Assembly: GCF_000986785.1 (NCBI RefSeq)
Contig: NZ_LAYY01000019.1
Coordinates: 34,025 to 98,024, forward strand
Direction of reading: 5' to 3'
DNA from: Mesobacillus campisalis
GTDB taxonomy: Bacteria > Bacillota > Bacilli > Bacillales > Cytobacillaceae
Length of the DNA stretch: 64,000 nucleotides
The notes below the pieces were generated by a model. It saw only the letters and a program-made list of their open reading frames with translations, was not told where the DNA came from and searched no databases. Of the stretch, positions 47,486 to 57,130 are shown piece by piece. The position numbers and the translations under genes are program-made. Numbering within the stretch: position 1 is the first letter of the stretch; every line of letters begins with the position of its first letter.

Positions 47486-48475
47486 ATGAAGGCGATTCAG
47501 TTAAAGGAATATGGGGGCCCGGAAGTATTAAATCTAGTTGAGGCCGAACGCCCTGTGCCCACAGGTAGGCAGGTATTGATTGAAGTAAAGGCTGTAGGAG
47601 TTAATTATGCAGATACGGCTCGCAGGGAGGGGCAATATGTAATCCCTACGCCGCTCCCTTTTACACCGGGTGCAGAGGTTGCCGGAATTGTCGCGGAAGT
47701 GGGTAACGAGGTCACGAATATTAAGCCGGGGACACGCGTTGTAACCCTTATAGAGTCCGGGGGGTATGCAGAATTTGTGCTCGCCGATGAGCGGGGACTG
47801 ATCCCGCTTCCCGGCCAGATTGATTTTAAAACAGCAGCGGCGTTGCCGCTTCAAGGTTTAAGCGCATACCATGTACTTAAAACGATGGGCAGGCTTGAAC
47901 AGGGAGAGACCGTTCTTGTCCATGCAGCAGCAGGGGGCGTTGGAACGATTGCTGTTCAGCTTGCAAAAATCTTCGGGGCCGGAAAAGTTATCGCAACGGC
48001 AAGCACAGAAGAAAAGCTGGGGCTGGCCAGAGAAATGGGCGCCGATGTGCTGGTCAACTACTCGGAGGCAGGATGGGAACAAAAAGTGCTGGAGGCTACT
48101 GGGGGCAAAGGGGTCGATGTTGCTCTTGAAATGGCAGGCGGGGATATTTTTTACAAGACATTAAAGTGCCTTGCTGCATTCGGCAGACTGGTCATCTATG
48201 GCGTTGCCAGCGGTGAACAAAGCAAGTTCAATCCTTCTTCCTTAATGGCAAAGAACCAGTCGGTCATCGGTTTTTTCCTTCCGCAGATCATGAGGCGGCA
48301 GGACTTGCTTGCTTCGAGTACCAGAGAACTGTTCCAATATGTTGGGGAAGGCAGGCTTAAATTAACAATTGGCGGTGTGTATCCGCTTGAAGAGGCTGGG
48401 GAGGTACACAGGATGCTTCAGGGCCGTCAAACAATCGGAAAGCTGATTCTTGAACCCACCGGGCAAAAGAAGTAG
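47486..48475 (+). CDS. NADPH:quinone oxidoreductase-like (zeta-crystallin family)
   Basis: A 329-aa medium-chain reductase: GroES-like N-domain, then the nucleotide site HAAAGGVGTIAVQLAK. No zinc-binding Cys/His pattern is visible, as expected for quinone reductases. GGGGAGAG fits the ATG at 47486. Last gene of the cluster, followed by a terminator. Confidence 0.9.
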   Translation: MKAIQLKEYGGPEVLNLVEAERPVPTGRQVLIEVKAVGVNYADTARREGQYVIPTPLPFTPGAEVAGIVAEVGNEVTNIKPGTRVVTLIESGGYAEFVLADERGLIPLPGQIDFKTAAALPLQGLSAYHVLKTMGRLEQGETVLVHAAAGGVGTIAVQLAKIFGAGKVIATASTEEKLGLAREMGADVLVNYSEAGWEQKVLEATGGKGVDVALEMAGGDIFYKTLKCLAAFGRLVIYGVASGEQSKFNPSSLMAKNQSVIGFFLPQIMRRQDLLASSTRELFQYVGEGRLKLTIGGVYPLEEAGEVHRMLQGRQTIGKLILEPTGQKK

Positions 48476-48520
48476 CGGCCTGCGTGGAAAGAACACCAAT
48501 GCAGCACAGAAAGACTTTCA

Positions 48521-48566
48521 ACAAAAGAGCCAACAAGGAGACAATTCCTTTTGGCTCTTTTGTTTT
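48521..48566 (+). terminator. terminator of the acyl-CoA operon
   Basis: AAAAGAGCCAA-type arm pairs with TTGGCTCTTTT (17-bp stem with mismatches), followed by TGTTTTC. Confidence 0.85.
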
Positions 48567-48624
48567 CACCATTTTTCACCCCTTTCATAGTATAAGAGTA
48601 GTTCAAGAAGGGGCGTGATTTAAT

Positions 48625-48879
48625 ATGGATAACCAATTCTTTAAAAATATTGAAAAGAAAACGGGCGTAAATATGAAGGATATTTTCGACCTGGCCAACT
48701 CCCTGCAAAATGCCAACTTTAAGGATGCGCAGACTGTCCGCGGAGTCATCCGCCGTGTATCACAAATAGCCAATAAACCTGTTTCAAAAGATATGGAAGA
48801 TAAAATTGTCGAATCGATTGTCAAGGATGGAAAGCAGCTTGATTTTAACCAGATATCAAAAATGATCAATAAAAAGTAA
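48625..48879 (+). CDS. spoVIF: SpoVIF, late sporulation protein
   Basis: An 84-aa protein matching SpoVIF (YjcC), needed for late coat assembly and GerR stability in B. subtilis. Recognised by FKNIEKKTGVNMKDIFDLA and VRGVIRRVSQIANKPVS. GAAGGGGCG precedes the ATG. Convergent with yjcD. Confidence 0.9.
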   Translation: MDNQFFKNIEKKTGVNMKDIFDLANSLQNANFKDAQTVRGVIRRVSQIANKPVSKDMEDKIVESIVKDGKQLDFNQISKMINKK

Positions 48880-48881
48880 GC

Positions 48882-48916
48882 AAAAAGCCTGGATTTCATT
48901 CCAGGCTTTTTGCTTA
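48882..48916. terminator. bidirectional terminator of spoVIF and yjcD
   Basis: AAAAAGCCTGGA pairs with TCCAGGCTTTTT around TTTCAT. Confidence 0.9.
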
Positions 48917-48951
48917 TCCGTGTTGAAATGCCTGCTGATAATTAGCATTTC

Positions 48952-51237
48952 TTATTGAATCTTCGGCAGCTGGGTCAGGAAACGCGATGGATGGGCTTTT
49001 CTGCCCCTCCTGTAGATGGGGACAGAGATAAAAAGCTGTTCCATGGCCCTGGTGACAGCGACATATAGCAGGCGCCGTTCCTCTTCAAGCGGAAGAAGAT
49101 CGCCGTTTCGTGCCGAATCCAATGCGTAATCATGCGGCAGGCTGCCATCCACTGCTCCAAGGACATATACGTATTTATATTCAAGGCCTTTTGAACGATG
49201 GATGGTACTCAAGATAACCGCATCGTCATGCCTCTTTCCAAGTACCTTGATTTCTTTGTTCATTGCCGTCATGTGGTCGGCGTGATCGATCAGCTCTGAG
49301 ATATTTTTAAACTTCCTCGCAGCAACCCTCAAGTCCCGAATATCGTCCGATCCCTTTTCCATTTTGTTGCCTTCGCTTCCCCGCTTTTTAATGAAGTCCT
49401 GATAACCCAGTTCTTTTTCAACTCGTTCAATGGCAGCCAGTGGAGATAGCATGGCGAGTGAACGCACCATGGGAACGAGCTTTTTTAGCTTTTGTTCCTG
49501 GAAGGCGAACCCTGTTTTTACATGTGATAATGCTTCAAGCATTGAGCAGTCCTTCAAAATGCTTTCCGCCTGGAGGTCTCGAAAAACGGATTGTTTTAGA
49601 AAAAGGGATGGAAGAATGCTGCGGACTGCCTCGGAATCATCTTCATTAATAGCGAGGCGGAAATAGGCGAGTAGGCCGCGCACCATAAACCGCTCATAAA
49701 ATGACTCGTTATCCTGTTCGAGTTTAAACGGCAGGCTGGATGACGCCAGCCTTTCAAACATAGCCCTGCTGCCCGTATTGGTCCTGAAAAGAATGGCAAA
49801 ATGACTTGGCTTGGCCCCCTGTTCAATTTTCTCCTGGAGATCAGTCAAGATCATGGTTGCTTCTTCTTCTTCATCAAAAGGATAGAAAAGCATTGGCTTT
49901 ATTTCATGGGAATACTGGGCCTTCATTTCTTTCTGATGCCGCTTTGTATTCCCGGCAATAATCGAATTGGCTGTTTCGACAATTTCATGGGGAGAGCGGT
50001 AATTTTGATTAAGTGTCACCACTTCGGCACCGGGAAAGTCCCGTTCGAATTCAAGAAGGTAGGAGGGATCGCTTCCCCTGAATGCATAGATTGACTGGTC
50101 GTCATCCCCAACGGCGCACACGTTGTTCGTCCGCGCCGAAAGCATTTTAATAAGTTCATATTGTACTTTGTTAATATCCTGAAACTCATCAATTAAAAAG
50201 TAGGTAAAACGATTTTGATAGCTTTCAAGCAACTGGGGTTCGTCAACAAACAGGCTATGGCAGCCAAGCAGCATGTCATCGAAATCAAACAGGCCACTCC
50301 TGTCCTTAGTTTCTTCATAGTGCTGGTACAGCAGGGCCGTTTTTTCTTCCCAGGAGCTTTGAGGCTTTACCCCTTTTGGCAGGATCATGGAATTTTTCCA
50401 CAGACCAATTTGCTGAAGGGCTAGGTCATAGGCAAACTCTTTTTCATCGAGGCTCAGGGTTCGTCCTGCATCTTTCACGATTTGTTCCCGCTGCCAGTCT
50501 TTTTTAAGCAAATGCTCCCCCGACCATTTATCACGGTTATGGTGCAGCAGGATTTTGTAGAAGATGCTGTGAAAGGTTCCGGAAACGATTCTTTGTGCTT
50601 CGTCCTGGTAAACCCCGGGATAGCCAATCAGGCGCTTTTTCATTTCGCCTGCGGCCTTGGCGGTAAAGGTGACGAGCATCATGCTATTTGCAGGTACTTT
50701 AAGCTGTTTCAGGATATACGCTGTCCTTGCTGTGAGGACACGGGTTTTGCCGCTGCCCGCTCCAGCCAGAATCAAAAGGGGTCCCTCTGTATGAGTAACG
50801 GCTGTCTGCTGATTGGAATCAAAAGAAATTCCTGCATCCTTAAGCTTTTCGATATAGGAGTCCTGCTTCTCTGAAGAAAGAACGGGCTTTTTTGTGAAGG
50901 GGCGTTTTATTCTTAAAGCTTGTGAAGGTTTATAGGCAACTTCTTTTTCCTCGGCAGTAATCCCCCGAGCTGTTGGCAGCCTGAAGCCCCCCCATTCCGT
51001 ATGTTCAGGATGTTCCTCTGCTGCATCTTGGATGGGTAGGTCACTGCAGGCTGCCGCTTTTGACAGATGGTGATAAAAGTGGGGGCGATTATGGATTCCA
51101 AGATATAAACGCACTGGGGCTCCGCAAACAGGGCAGCTGAGAAGGCCCTTCTTTCCATCCTCATATAGCTTTTGAAAGTCCTCCCGCCTGATCCCCGGCA
51201 GATTAATTATCTTTTCTTTATAGTAGGCTGTCTGCAT
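48952..51237 (-). CDS. yjcD: YjcD, UvrD/Rep-like helicase with N-terminal zinc module
   Basis: A 761-aa SF1 helicase. Walker A is AGAGSGKT (residues 158-165); further motifs are FLIDEFQDINK, GDDDQSIYAFRG, LNQNYRS and AVTRAM. Before the helicase core comes a module with Cys35-x2-Cys38, His53-x2-His56 and Cys64 (CPVCG and RPHFYHH), the same pattern as in CoiA. GAGGG fits the ATG at 51237. Probably acts in repair or recombination. Confidence 0.93.
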   Translation of the reverse strand: MQTAYYKEKIINLPGIRREDFQKLYEDGKKGLLSCPVCGAPVRLYLGIHNRPHFYHHLSKAAACSDLPIQDAAEEHPEHTEWGGFRLPTARGITAEEKEVAYKPSQALRIKRPFTKKPVLSSEKQDSYIEKLKDAGISFDSNQQTAVTHTEGPLLILAGAGSGKTRVLTARTAYILKQLKVPANSMMLVTFTAKAAGEMKKRLIGYPGVYQDEAQRIVSGTFHSIFYKILLHHNRDKWSGEHLLKKDWQREQIVKDAGRTLSLDEKEFAYDLALQQIGLWKNSMILPKGVKPQSSWEEKTALLYQHYEETKDRSGLFDFDDMLLGCHSLFVDEPQLLESYQNRFTYFLIDEFQDINKVQYELIKMLSARTNNVCAVGDDDQSIYAFRGSDPSYLLEFERDFPGAEVVTLNQNYRSPHEIVETANSIIAGNTKRHQKEMKAQYSHEIKPMLFYPFDEEEEATMILTDLQEKIEQGAKPSHFAILFRTNTGSRAMFERLASSSLPFKLEQDNESFYERFMVRGLLAYFRLAINEDDSEAVRSILPSLFLKQSVFRDLQAESILKDCSMLEALSHVKTGFAFQEQKLKKLVPMVRSLAMLSPLAAIERVEKELGYQDFIKKRGSEGNKMEKGSDDIRDLRVAARKFKNISELIDHADHMTAMNKEIKVLGKRHDDAVILSTIHRSKGLEYKYVYVLGAVDGSLPHDYALDSARNGDLLPLEEERRLLYVAVTRAMEQLFISVPIYRRGRKAHPSRFLTQLPKIQ

Positions 51238-51348
51238 GGTTGATTCCCTCATTTTCCGAACAAAATTGCACAAGTTCTATCATATCAGAAGGACTGTCTT
51301 ATTAAAAAGGGGAAAATATGCTCAGCCAGAAGAAAAGGGAGGATACTG

Positions 51349-51400
51349 AAACAGCCTCTTCTGTTCCCTTGGTGTGTACCAAGAGGCAGAAGAGGCTGCT
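51349..51400 (-). terminator. terminator of the yjcH-yjcG-yjcF group
   Basis: CAGCCTCTTCTG and CAGAAGAGGCTG arms enclose a second small stem (CTTGGTGTGTACCAAG). On the minus strand it ends TTTCAG. Confidence 0.75.
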
Positions 51401-51412
51401 TGAAGGGAATGT

Positions 51413-51838
51413 CTATTGAATTTTTTTCACCATTGTTTTATGAGGTATGCCGGCATCAAGGAATTCTTCTGAAATCACTTCATAACCCAGCTTTCCGTAA
51501 AAAGGAATAGCATGGGTCTGGGCATTCAGCTTCAGCTTTTCCATTCCTTTCTCACGGGCGTAATCTTCAATTTTCTCCATAATGGCCATCCCCGCTCCAG
51601 TGCCGCGCTGCTGTTGTAGTACACAGATCCGCTCCACTTTGCCATAACCATCGACTACCCGGAAGCGGCCTGCACCGCTAGGCTCGCCATTGACATAAAG
51701 GACAAAATGAGCGCTTTCCTCTTCATGATGGTCAATCTCTTCTTCAACGGGAACATTTTGCTCCCCAACAAAAACTGTTTTCCTGACCGAAAATGCATCG
51801 GCCAGTTCTTTTTCATTCTGAACTAGTTTTACTTCCAC
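51413..51838 (-). CDS. yjcF: YjcF, GNAT acetyltransferase
   Basis: A 141-aa GNAT with the acetyl-CoA loop VLQQQRGTGAGMAIMEK and the C-terminal IPFYGKLGYEVISEEF. The start is GTG at 51838, 6 nt after yjcG, with AAAGGA inside the yjcG end. Substrate unknown. In B. subtilis yjcF and yjcG are cotranscribed. Confidence 0.9.
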   Translation of the reverse strand: MEVKLVQNEKELADAFSVRKTVFVGEQNVPVEEEIDHHEEESAHFVLYVNGEPSGAGRFRVVDGYGKVERICVLQQQRGTGAGMAIMEKIEDYAREKGMEKLKLNAQTHAIPFYGKLGYEVISEEFLDAGIPHKTMVKKIQ

Positions 51839-51844
51839 AGGGCT

Positions 51845-52354
51845 TTATTCCTTTCCAAGTCGAAATGTTTCGTACACTGTCCAAGAGCCGTTCTCCAATT
51901 GGTAAAGAAGATGGATCCGGTCAGCACTTTCTTCAAAACCTATCTTACTCATTCGCAGTGAACCGTACACATCAGAGTGTTCGTCATCCGATAGATTTTG
52001 ACCAATTGTAATATGGGGGACAAAATTATAATCCAGTCCACCTTCAAAATTCATTTTGAGTTTTTTATGCAGCCTTTCGAGTTCCTCGGAGGGCTCTACC
52101 TTCAAATAGATTACATTATTTACGGGTGAAAAAGAACTGAATTTGGAGATATGGAGCTGGACGGGGCTGAACTCCCTGGCAATTTCCCCAATTGTGCCGG
52201 CAATATTGCGAATTTCCTCTTCAGTCGCCTCGAATGCCGCCTTAAGTGTGATATGCGGCGGGATTAATGCGTAGTTCGGATCATACCGTTTCCTGAAGGA
52301 GTTGGCATAATCCTGAATTTTTTTTGACGGGAACATTACAACACCGAATTTCAT
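51845..52354 (-). CDS. yjcG: YjcG, 2H phosphoesterase (2'-5' RNA ligase-like)
   Basis: A 169-aa 2H-superfamily protein with the two His-x-Thr motifs HITLKAAF and HITIGQ, which form the active site. Activity in Bacillus is not defined. It precedes yjcF with 6 nt between. Confidence 0.92.
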   Translation of the reverse strand: MKFGVVMFPSKKIQDYANSFRKRYDPNYALIPPHITLKAAFEATEEEIRNIAGTIGEIAREFSPVQLHISKFSSFSPVNNVIYLKVEPSEELERLHKKLKMNFEGGLDYNFVPHITIGQNLSDDEHSDVYGSLRMSKIGFEESADRIHLLYQLENGSWTVYETFRLGKE

Positions 52355-52480
52355 ACGATTACCTCCACTTTGAAAGACTATCTATTTTTAGCTTTTCCAT
52401 TGGCAGACGGCTTTATATTCAGGAGTTTATTTTTAATTATAACAAATTTTCAAACAAGAGAATATCATACAACTTACCTG

Positions 52481-53212
52481 TTATACCGGGAATATTTTTT
52501 TTAGGGCTGTTTTCACATCCGGCTGCCAGTGAGTCCAGAAATGCCCTCCCTCAAATTCACTATAATGATACTCCACGTTTTTCTCTTTGAATGTTTTGGA
52601 AAGTTCACGGTTTGGAGTTAAAAAATCCTTTGTTTGGTCATCAGTTGTTTTGACCTCTGTTTCTTCACTTCCAACCGTATGGTAGATGTTTAACAGGCAT
52701 GTATCGTCATACTTGCGAACAGCTTCAAGTACAGACCCGTTTACATAAGGTGACTGCAAGATGACTTTTCCAAAGATGTTTGGATACTCAATTGCTGCCA
52801 TCAGTGATACTGTTGCAGCCAGAGAATCTCCTATTAAAGCTCTGCCCATGCCCATTTGTAATGTAGGGTATTCCCTGTCAAGATAAGGAACCAGTTCATG
52901 GGCCAAAAAACGGATATAGGCCTGGTGTTGTTCTCCCGCCGGGTGGTACTTGCGCCTGCGGTCCTTGACAGATTGATAGGGTACGCCGACAATAATCAAA
53001 TTCTCAATTTGCCTATTTTTGAGAAGTTCATCAGCAGAACGCCCAATCCTGCCAAACTGAAAATAATCCTTGCCATCCTGGGCAATCAGAACACTGTACT
53101 TATAAAGAGGAGAAAAGGAAGCGGGCAGGTAGACAAGCAGTTTCATTTCTTCGTTGAGAGAAAGGCTGTATAGGGAATGCTCATTGATGGTTCCCCTTTG
53201 TGAATTCATCAT
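52481..53212 (-). CDS. yjcH: YjcH, alpha/beta-hydrolase esterase
   Basis: A 243-aa putative esterase of the Fes/esterase-D type. The nucleophile elbow is seen as GRALIGDSLAATVSL (G-D-S-L), with the closing His in GGHFWTHW. GGAGGA lies 6 nt before the ATG at 53212; the next codon is also ATG. Substrate unknown. Confidence 0.88.
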   Translation of the reverse strand: MMNSQRGTINEHSLYSLSLNEEMKLLVYLPASFSPLYKYSVLIAQDGKDYFQFGRIGRSADELLKNRQIENLIIVGVPYQSVKDRRRKYHPAGEQHQAYIRFLAHELVPYLDREYPTLQMGMGRALIGDSLAATVSLMAAIEYPNIFGKVILQSPYVNGSVLEAVRKYDDTCLLNIYHTVGSEETEVKTTDDQTKDFLTPNRELSKTFKEKNVEYHYSEFEGGHFWTHWQPDVKTALKKIFPV

Positions 53213-53351
53213 GACTGTCCTCCGTCAACTTAATAAGATTGCAAGTTTTTTACTATTCACAAGAATTTTAACATATAAATAGGGTGAAAGCTGTTTTTGA
53301 ATGCTGCAACGCCTTAGAGAGCCCATCAGTAGTGAAAATCAACAGTATGAA

Positions 53352-53381
53352 TTGACAAATTTATTAACATGTAGATAAAAT
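53352..53381 (+). promoter_or_regulatory. promoter of the TRAP transporter genes
   Basis: Perfect TTGACA (53352-53357), 18-nt spacer, TAAAAT (53376-53381). Confidence 0.7.
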
Positions 53382-53420
53382 ATAATAGAGAATCTTTATC
53401 TTAAAAAAGGGGGAAATCAA

Positions 53421-54431
53421 ATGAAAAAACGCAAGTTTCTATTGTTCACCATTTTTATGTTGACGCTTTCTATGGTGTTGGCAGCGTGTGGCGGGGGCAA
53501 TGCGAACGAAGAAGCTGATTCCGGGGATGGCGGCGAGGGAACAACAGAAGATAAGCCTAAATTCATGAGTATCCTGACAGGTGGTACTGGTGGTACATAC
53601 TTCCCGCTTGGCGGAGCTTTCGCAAACATTGTCTCCGATGCAACTGGTATTGACACAAATGCAGAAACTACTGGTGCTTCTGCTGAAAATATGCAAAGTA
53701 TTAAAGATAAAAAGGGCGAAATTGCTTTCACCCAAACGGACATTGCTTCTTATGCGACAGAAGGCAAGCTGATGTTTGATGGAAACCCAATTGACAATAT
53801 CCAGGCAATTGGAACCCTTTATCCGGAAACAATCCAAATTGTAACAACTGAAAAGTCTGGAATCAAATCGGTAGAGGACCTGAAAGGCAAAAGGGTCTCC
53901 ATTGGGGCCCCAGGTTCAGGAACTGCAGCCAATGCAGAGCAAATCCTTGAAGTTCACGGCTTGACACTCGATGACATCAAAAAGCAGGACTTAAGTTTTG
54001 ACGAGTCCGTCAACGGAATCAAGGACGGCAATATCGATGCTGCATTTGTTACAGCAGGAACCCCAACGGCTGCTGTCGAAGAGCTTTCTGCTACAGAGAC
54101 AGTCGTCATTGTTCCGGTCGAGGCTGACAAAGCGGATGAGCTGATCGAAAAGTATCCATATTATACAAAGGATGAAGTGCCATCCGGAGCGTATAAGCTT
54201 GGTTCAGCGGTTCCTACAGTAGCTGTCCAGGCAATGCTGGTTGTGGAATCCGGACTTTCCGAGCAGGTTGTCTATGATATCACAAAGTCGATCTTTGAAA
54301 ACCTTGACAAGGTGCAGCATGCCAAAGCCAAGCAAATCAATCCTGAAAATGCCCTTAATGGTGTAGGAATTGATGTGCATCCAGGAGCACAGAAGTATTT
54401 CGACGAAAAGGGAATTAAGCCTGCACAGTAA
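53421..54431 (+). CDS. TAXI-family TRAP solute-binding lipoprotein
   Basis: A 336-aa receptor of a TRAP transporter. Lipobox LAAC (Cys23), a Glu/Gly linker, then the TAXI signature SILTGGTGGTYFPLGGAFANI and GKRVSIGAPGSGTAANAEQIL (pieces). Ligands of this type are often dicarboxylates or glutamate; not readable here. AAAAAGGGGG precedes the ATG. Confidence 0.95.
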   Translation: MKKRKFLLFTIFMLTLSMVLAACGGGNANEEADSGDGGEGTTEDKPKFMSILTGGTGGTYFPLGGAFANIVSDATGIDTNAETTGASAENMQSIKDKKGEIAFTQTDIASYATEGKLMFDGNPIDNIQAIGTLYPETIQIVTTEKSGIKSVEDLKGKRVSIGAPGSGTAANAEQILEVHGLTLDDIKKQDLSFDESVNGIKDGNIDAAFVTAGTPTAAVEELSATETVVIVPVEADKADELIEKYPYYTKDEVPSGAYKLGSAVPTVAVQAMLVVESGLSEQVVYDITKSIFENLDKVQHAKAKQINPENALNGVGIDVHPGAQKYFDEKGIKPAQ

Positions 54432-54439
54432 TGATTGAA

Positions 54440-54482
54440 TCATGACCGGACATGGTCCTATAGAGGGACTGTGTTCGGTCAA
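54440..54482 (+). terminator. stem-loop after the TAXI receptor gene
   Basis: TGACCG-ACA-GGTCC pairs with GGGAC-TGT-CGGTCA with bulges around TATAGA. The T tail is weak (ATTCATCTTTT), so it may attenuate rather than stop. A second small stem (54532-54552) is followed by TTTTT. Confidence 0.5.
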
Positions 54483-54617
54483 TTCATCTTTTGGAGCAAA
54501 ATATTCACAGCTCCGGCGGAAACAGGGAGGATGGACCGATAGGACGGTCTATTTTTACTGTGAACTTTTGATCTTCCCGCCCAAAAGATAGGTAAGGCAG
54601 GAAAAACAAGGAGTCAT

Positions 54618-55151
54618 ATGATATCAATTAAGAATAATAGCAAATTCTTCGTTCTGTTGCTCCTCATTGTTTTATTGTCAACTTTCTCTTTTTTCATTCC
54701 TTATAGACAAGCTCTTGTTTTACAACCGTTGGATCAAAATGATTTATTCCTTTTTGTGCCGGCGGAAACAGGGGATACATTCAAAATCAAATATCTGCAT
54801 TCCATCCATCTTACCAATGTCATCGAGAGTTATCGATTGACAGCGCAGAGGCAAATTCGGCAATATGAGCTGGAATATGAGGATTTTGCCATCGGGATGC
54901 CGTCAGAGGCATCAGAAGGTGAGGTCTTTGAAATGAAGGATGGAAAATACTTTTTGAAAAATATGAATAGAGAGTTTGGATCCTTCGTCCTGCGCGTAGG
55001 CAAGGTGAGGGCCAATCATACTCTCGTTTATAAAAATAAGCATTATCCGCTGTCAGAGGTCGTTGAACCGGGTACCCGGCTCAAGATACAGGTGGAAAAA
55101 TTAAGTATTATACAGCAAATGGAAGGAGTGAATATCCTTGACGAAAAATGA
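54618..55151 (+). CDS. DUF1850 membrane-anchored protein
   Basis: A 177-aa protein with one N-terminal membrane segment (residues 10-27) and an extracytoplasmic domain containing YLHSIHLTNVIESYRL. DUF1850 genes commonly sit between TAXI receptor and fused permease genes. AAGGAG precedes the ATG. It overlaps the permease gene by 14 nt. Role unknown. Confidence 0.88.
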   Translation: MISIKNNSKFFVLLLLIVLLSTFSFFIPYRQALVLQPLDQNDLFLFVPAETGDTFKIKYLHSIHLTNVIESYRLTAQRQIRQYELEYEDFAIGMPSEASEGEVFEMKDGKYFLKNMNREFGSFVLRVGKVRANHTLVYKNKHYPLSEVVEPGTRLKIQVEKLSIIQQMEGVNILDEK

Positions 55152-57096
55152 CGGCACGCTTTCTCAAGAACAACAGCAGGAGCTTTTGGAAAAATTCGAT
55201 CCAGAAGCCGCAACTAGGAAATTGGAAGGAACCATGGGCTGGGTCGTTTTCTTCGGCCTTCTTGCCTTTTCGCTTTTTCAACTATACACAGCGGTTTTTG
55301 GCGTGCTCACTGCGCAATTGCAGCGTTCCATTCACCTAGGGTTTGCGCTTGCTCTTATTTTCCTGTTATTTCCGGCATCCAAAAAGAACCTGAGGAAAAA
55401 GAAGGTTGCCTGGTATGACTTGCTCCTTGCCCTGGTCGCGGTGGGGATAGGGGCCTACTGGCCGATGATGATTGACGAGCTTGTCAACCGGGTCGGCCGC
55501 CTGACGGACATGGATTTCTATGTTGGACTGGCGGCAATCTTGCTTGTACTGGAAGCGACCAGAAGAACAGTCGGGCTCCCGATTACAATCATTGCTTCAC
55601 TGTTCCTGGTTTATGCTCTTTATGGGCCTTACATGCCTGGGTTCCTTGCCCATCGCGGACTTGACCTGGACACATTGGTACAGACCATGTTCTTCACTAC
55701 CGAGGGAATATTAGGTACACCACTCGGAGTTTCCGCGACATTTATCTTTCTGTTTCTTCTCTTTGGTGCCTTTCTTGTTAAAACAGGGGTGGGTCAATAT
55801 TTCAATGACCTAGCTGTGTCGATTGCCGGCAAAAGAACAGGCGGGCCTGCAAAAGTGGCGATTTTCTCAAGTGCCCTGCAAGGTACCATCAGCGGAAGCT
55901 CGGTTGCAAATGTTGTAACTTCAGGTTCCTTTACGATTCCGATGATGAAAAAACTTGGCTACCGCAAAGAATTTGCCGGCGGAGTTGAAGCCGCCGCTTC
56001 GACGGGCGGACAACTTATGCCGCCAATCATGGGGGCGGCAGCGTTCCTGATGGTTGAATTCATCGGCGGCGGGATAACCTACTGGGATATCGCCAAAGCA
56101 GCGACAATTCCAGCACTGCTTTATTTTACAGGCATCTGGATCATGACCCACTTTGAAGCAAAACGCCTGGGACTTCGCGGGCTAACGGATGAGGAAATGC
56201 CGGATAGAAAAGAAGTGCTGAGCAAGATTTACCTTCTTATGCCGATCCTGATTGTAATCATCCTGATGGTAAGCGGGATGAGCATTATGCGTGCGGCGCT
56301 GTGGTCGATCCTCTCCACGATTGTCGTTAGTGCGATCCGAAAGGAAACAAGGATTAGCTTTAAGGATGCCATCAACGCCCTTGTTGATGGAGCAAGGACG
56401 GCTCTGGGTGTTGCAGCAGCAACTGCCGCGGCAGGAATAATTGTGGGGGTTGTCACAAAAACAGGCCTTGGGCTGAAACTTGCCAATGGATTGCTGGATC
56501 TTTCCGGGGGATTGTTAATTCCAACCTTGATGCTGACAATGGTTGCAGCGCTAATCTTGGGAATGGGTTCTCCTACAACAGCGAACTATGTTATTACTTC
56601 AACGATTGCGGCTCCGGCTGTTATTTTGTTGGGAGTTCCAGATTTGTCTGCGCATTTGTTTGTGTTCTATTTTGGTATTATTGCGGATATTACGCCTCCG
56701 GTCGCACTGGCTGCATTTGCAGCGGCAGGAGTTTCTGGTGGAGAGCCAATCCGGACTGGGATAAACTCAGCCAAACTGGCTATAGCCGCTTTCATTATTC
56801 CGTATATGTTCGTACTGTCACCAGAATTGCTGATGATTGATACAACATGGTATTACCTCATTTGGGTAGTGTTCACTGCCATCTGTGGAATGCTGGCGAT
56901 TGGAGCAGGAATCATAGGTTTCTGGCTCCGTAAATTGCATTGGTATGAAAGGGTAATGGGGCTTGCTGGCGGTCTTATGCTGATTTATCCGGAAGGAATG
57001 ACAGATATGATCGGCCTTGGAATCTTTATTCTGCTGGTTGTACTGCAGCTGGTGTTTAGGGGAAATGATTCTGTTAAGCCACAACCTGCACGATAA
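55138..57096 (+). CDS. TRAP transporter fused permease (4TM + 12TM)
   Basis: A 652-aa membrane protein combining the small DctQ-like and large DctM-like subunits. Many hydrophobic segments; the large part has STGGQLMPPIMGAAAFLMVEF and LGMGSPTTANYVI, typical of TAXI systems. The start is TTG at 55138 after AAGGAG, inside the end of the DUF1850 gene. Completes the TRAP importer. Confidence 0.94.
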   Translation: MTKNDGTLSQEQQQELLEKFDPEAATRKLEGTMGWVVFFGLLAFSLFQLYTAVFGVLTAQLQRSIHLGFALALIFLLFPASKKNLRKKKVAWYDLLLALVAVGIGAYWPMMIDELVNRVGRLTDMDFYVGLAAILLVLEATRRTVGLPITIIASLFLVYALYGPYMPGFLAHRGLDLDTLVQTMFFTTEGILGTPLGVSATFIFLFLLFGAFLVKTGVGQYFNDLAVSIAGKRTGGPAKVAIFSSALQGTISGSSVANVVTSGSFTIPMMKKLGYRKEFAGGVEAAASTGGQLMPPIMGAAAFLMVEFIGGGITYWDIAKAATIPALLYFTGIWIMTHFEAKRLGLRGLTDEEMPDRKEVLSKIYLLMPILIVIILMVSGMSIMRAALWSILSTIVVSAIRKETRISFKDAINALVDGARTALGVAAATAAAGIIVGVVTKTGLGLKLANGLLDLSGGLLIPTLMLTMVAALILGMGSPTTANYVITSTIAAPAVILLGVPDLSAHLFVFYFGIIADITPPVALAAFAAAGVSGGEPIRTGINSAKLAIAAFIIPYMFVLSPELLMIDTTWYYLIWVVFTAICGMLAIGAGIIGFWLRKLHWYERVMGLAGGLMLIYPEGMTDMIGLGIFILLVVLQLVFRGNDSVKPQPAR

Positions 57097-57097
57097 C

Positions 57098-57130
57098 GAA
57101 GAGAAGTCCTTTAGGGGGCTTCTTTTTTTA
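57098..57130 (+). terminator. TRAP operon terminator
   Basis: GAAGTCC-type arm pairs with GGGGCTTC around TTTAG, then seven T. Confidence 0.75.
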
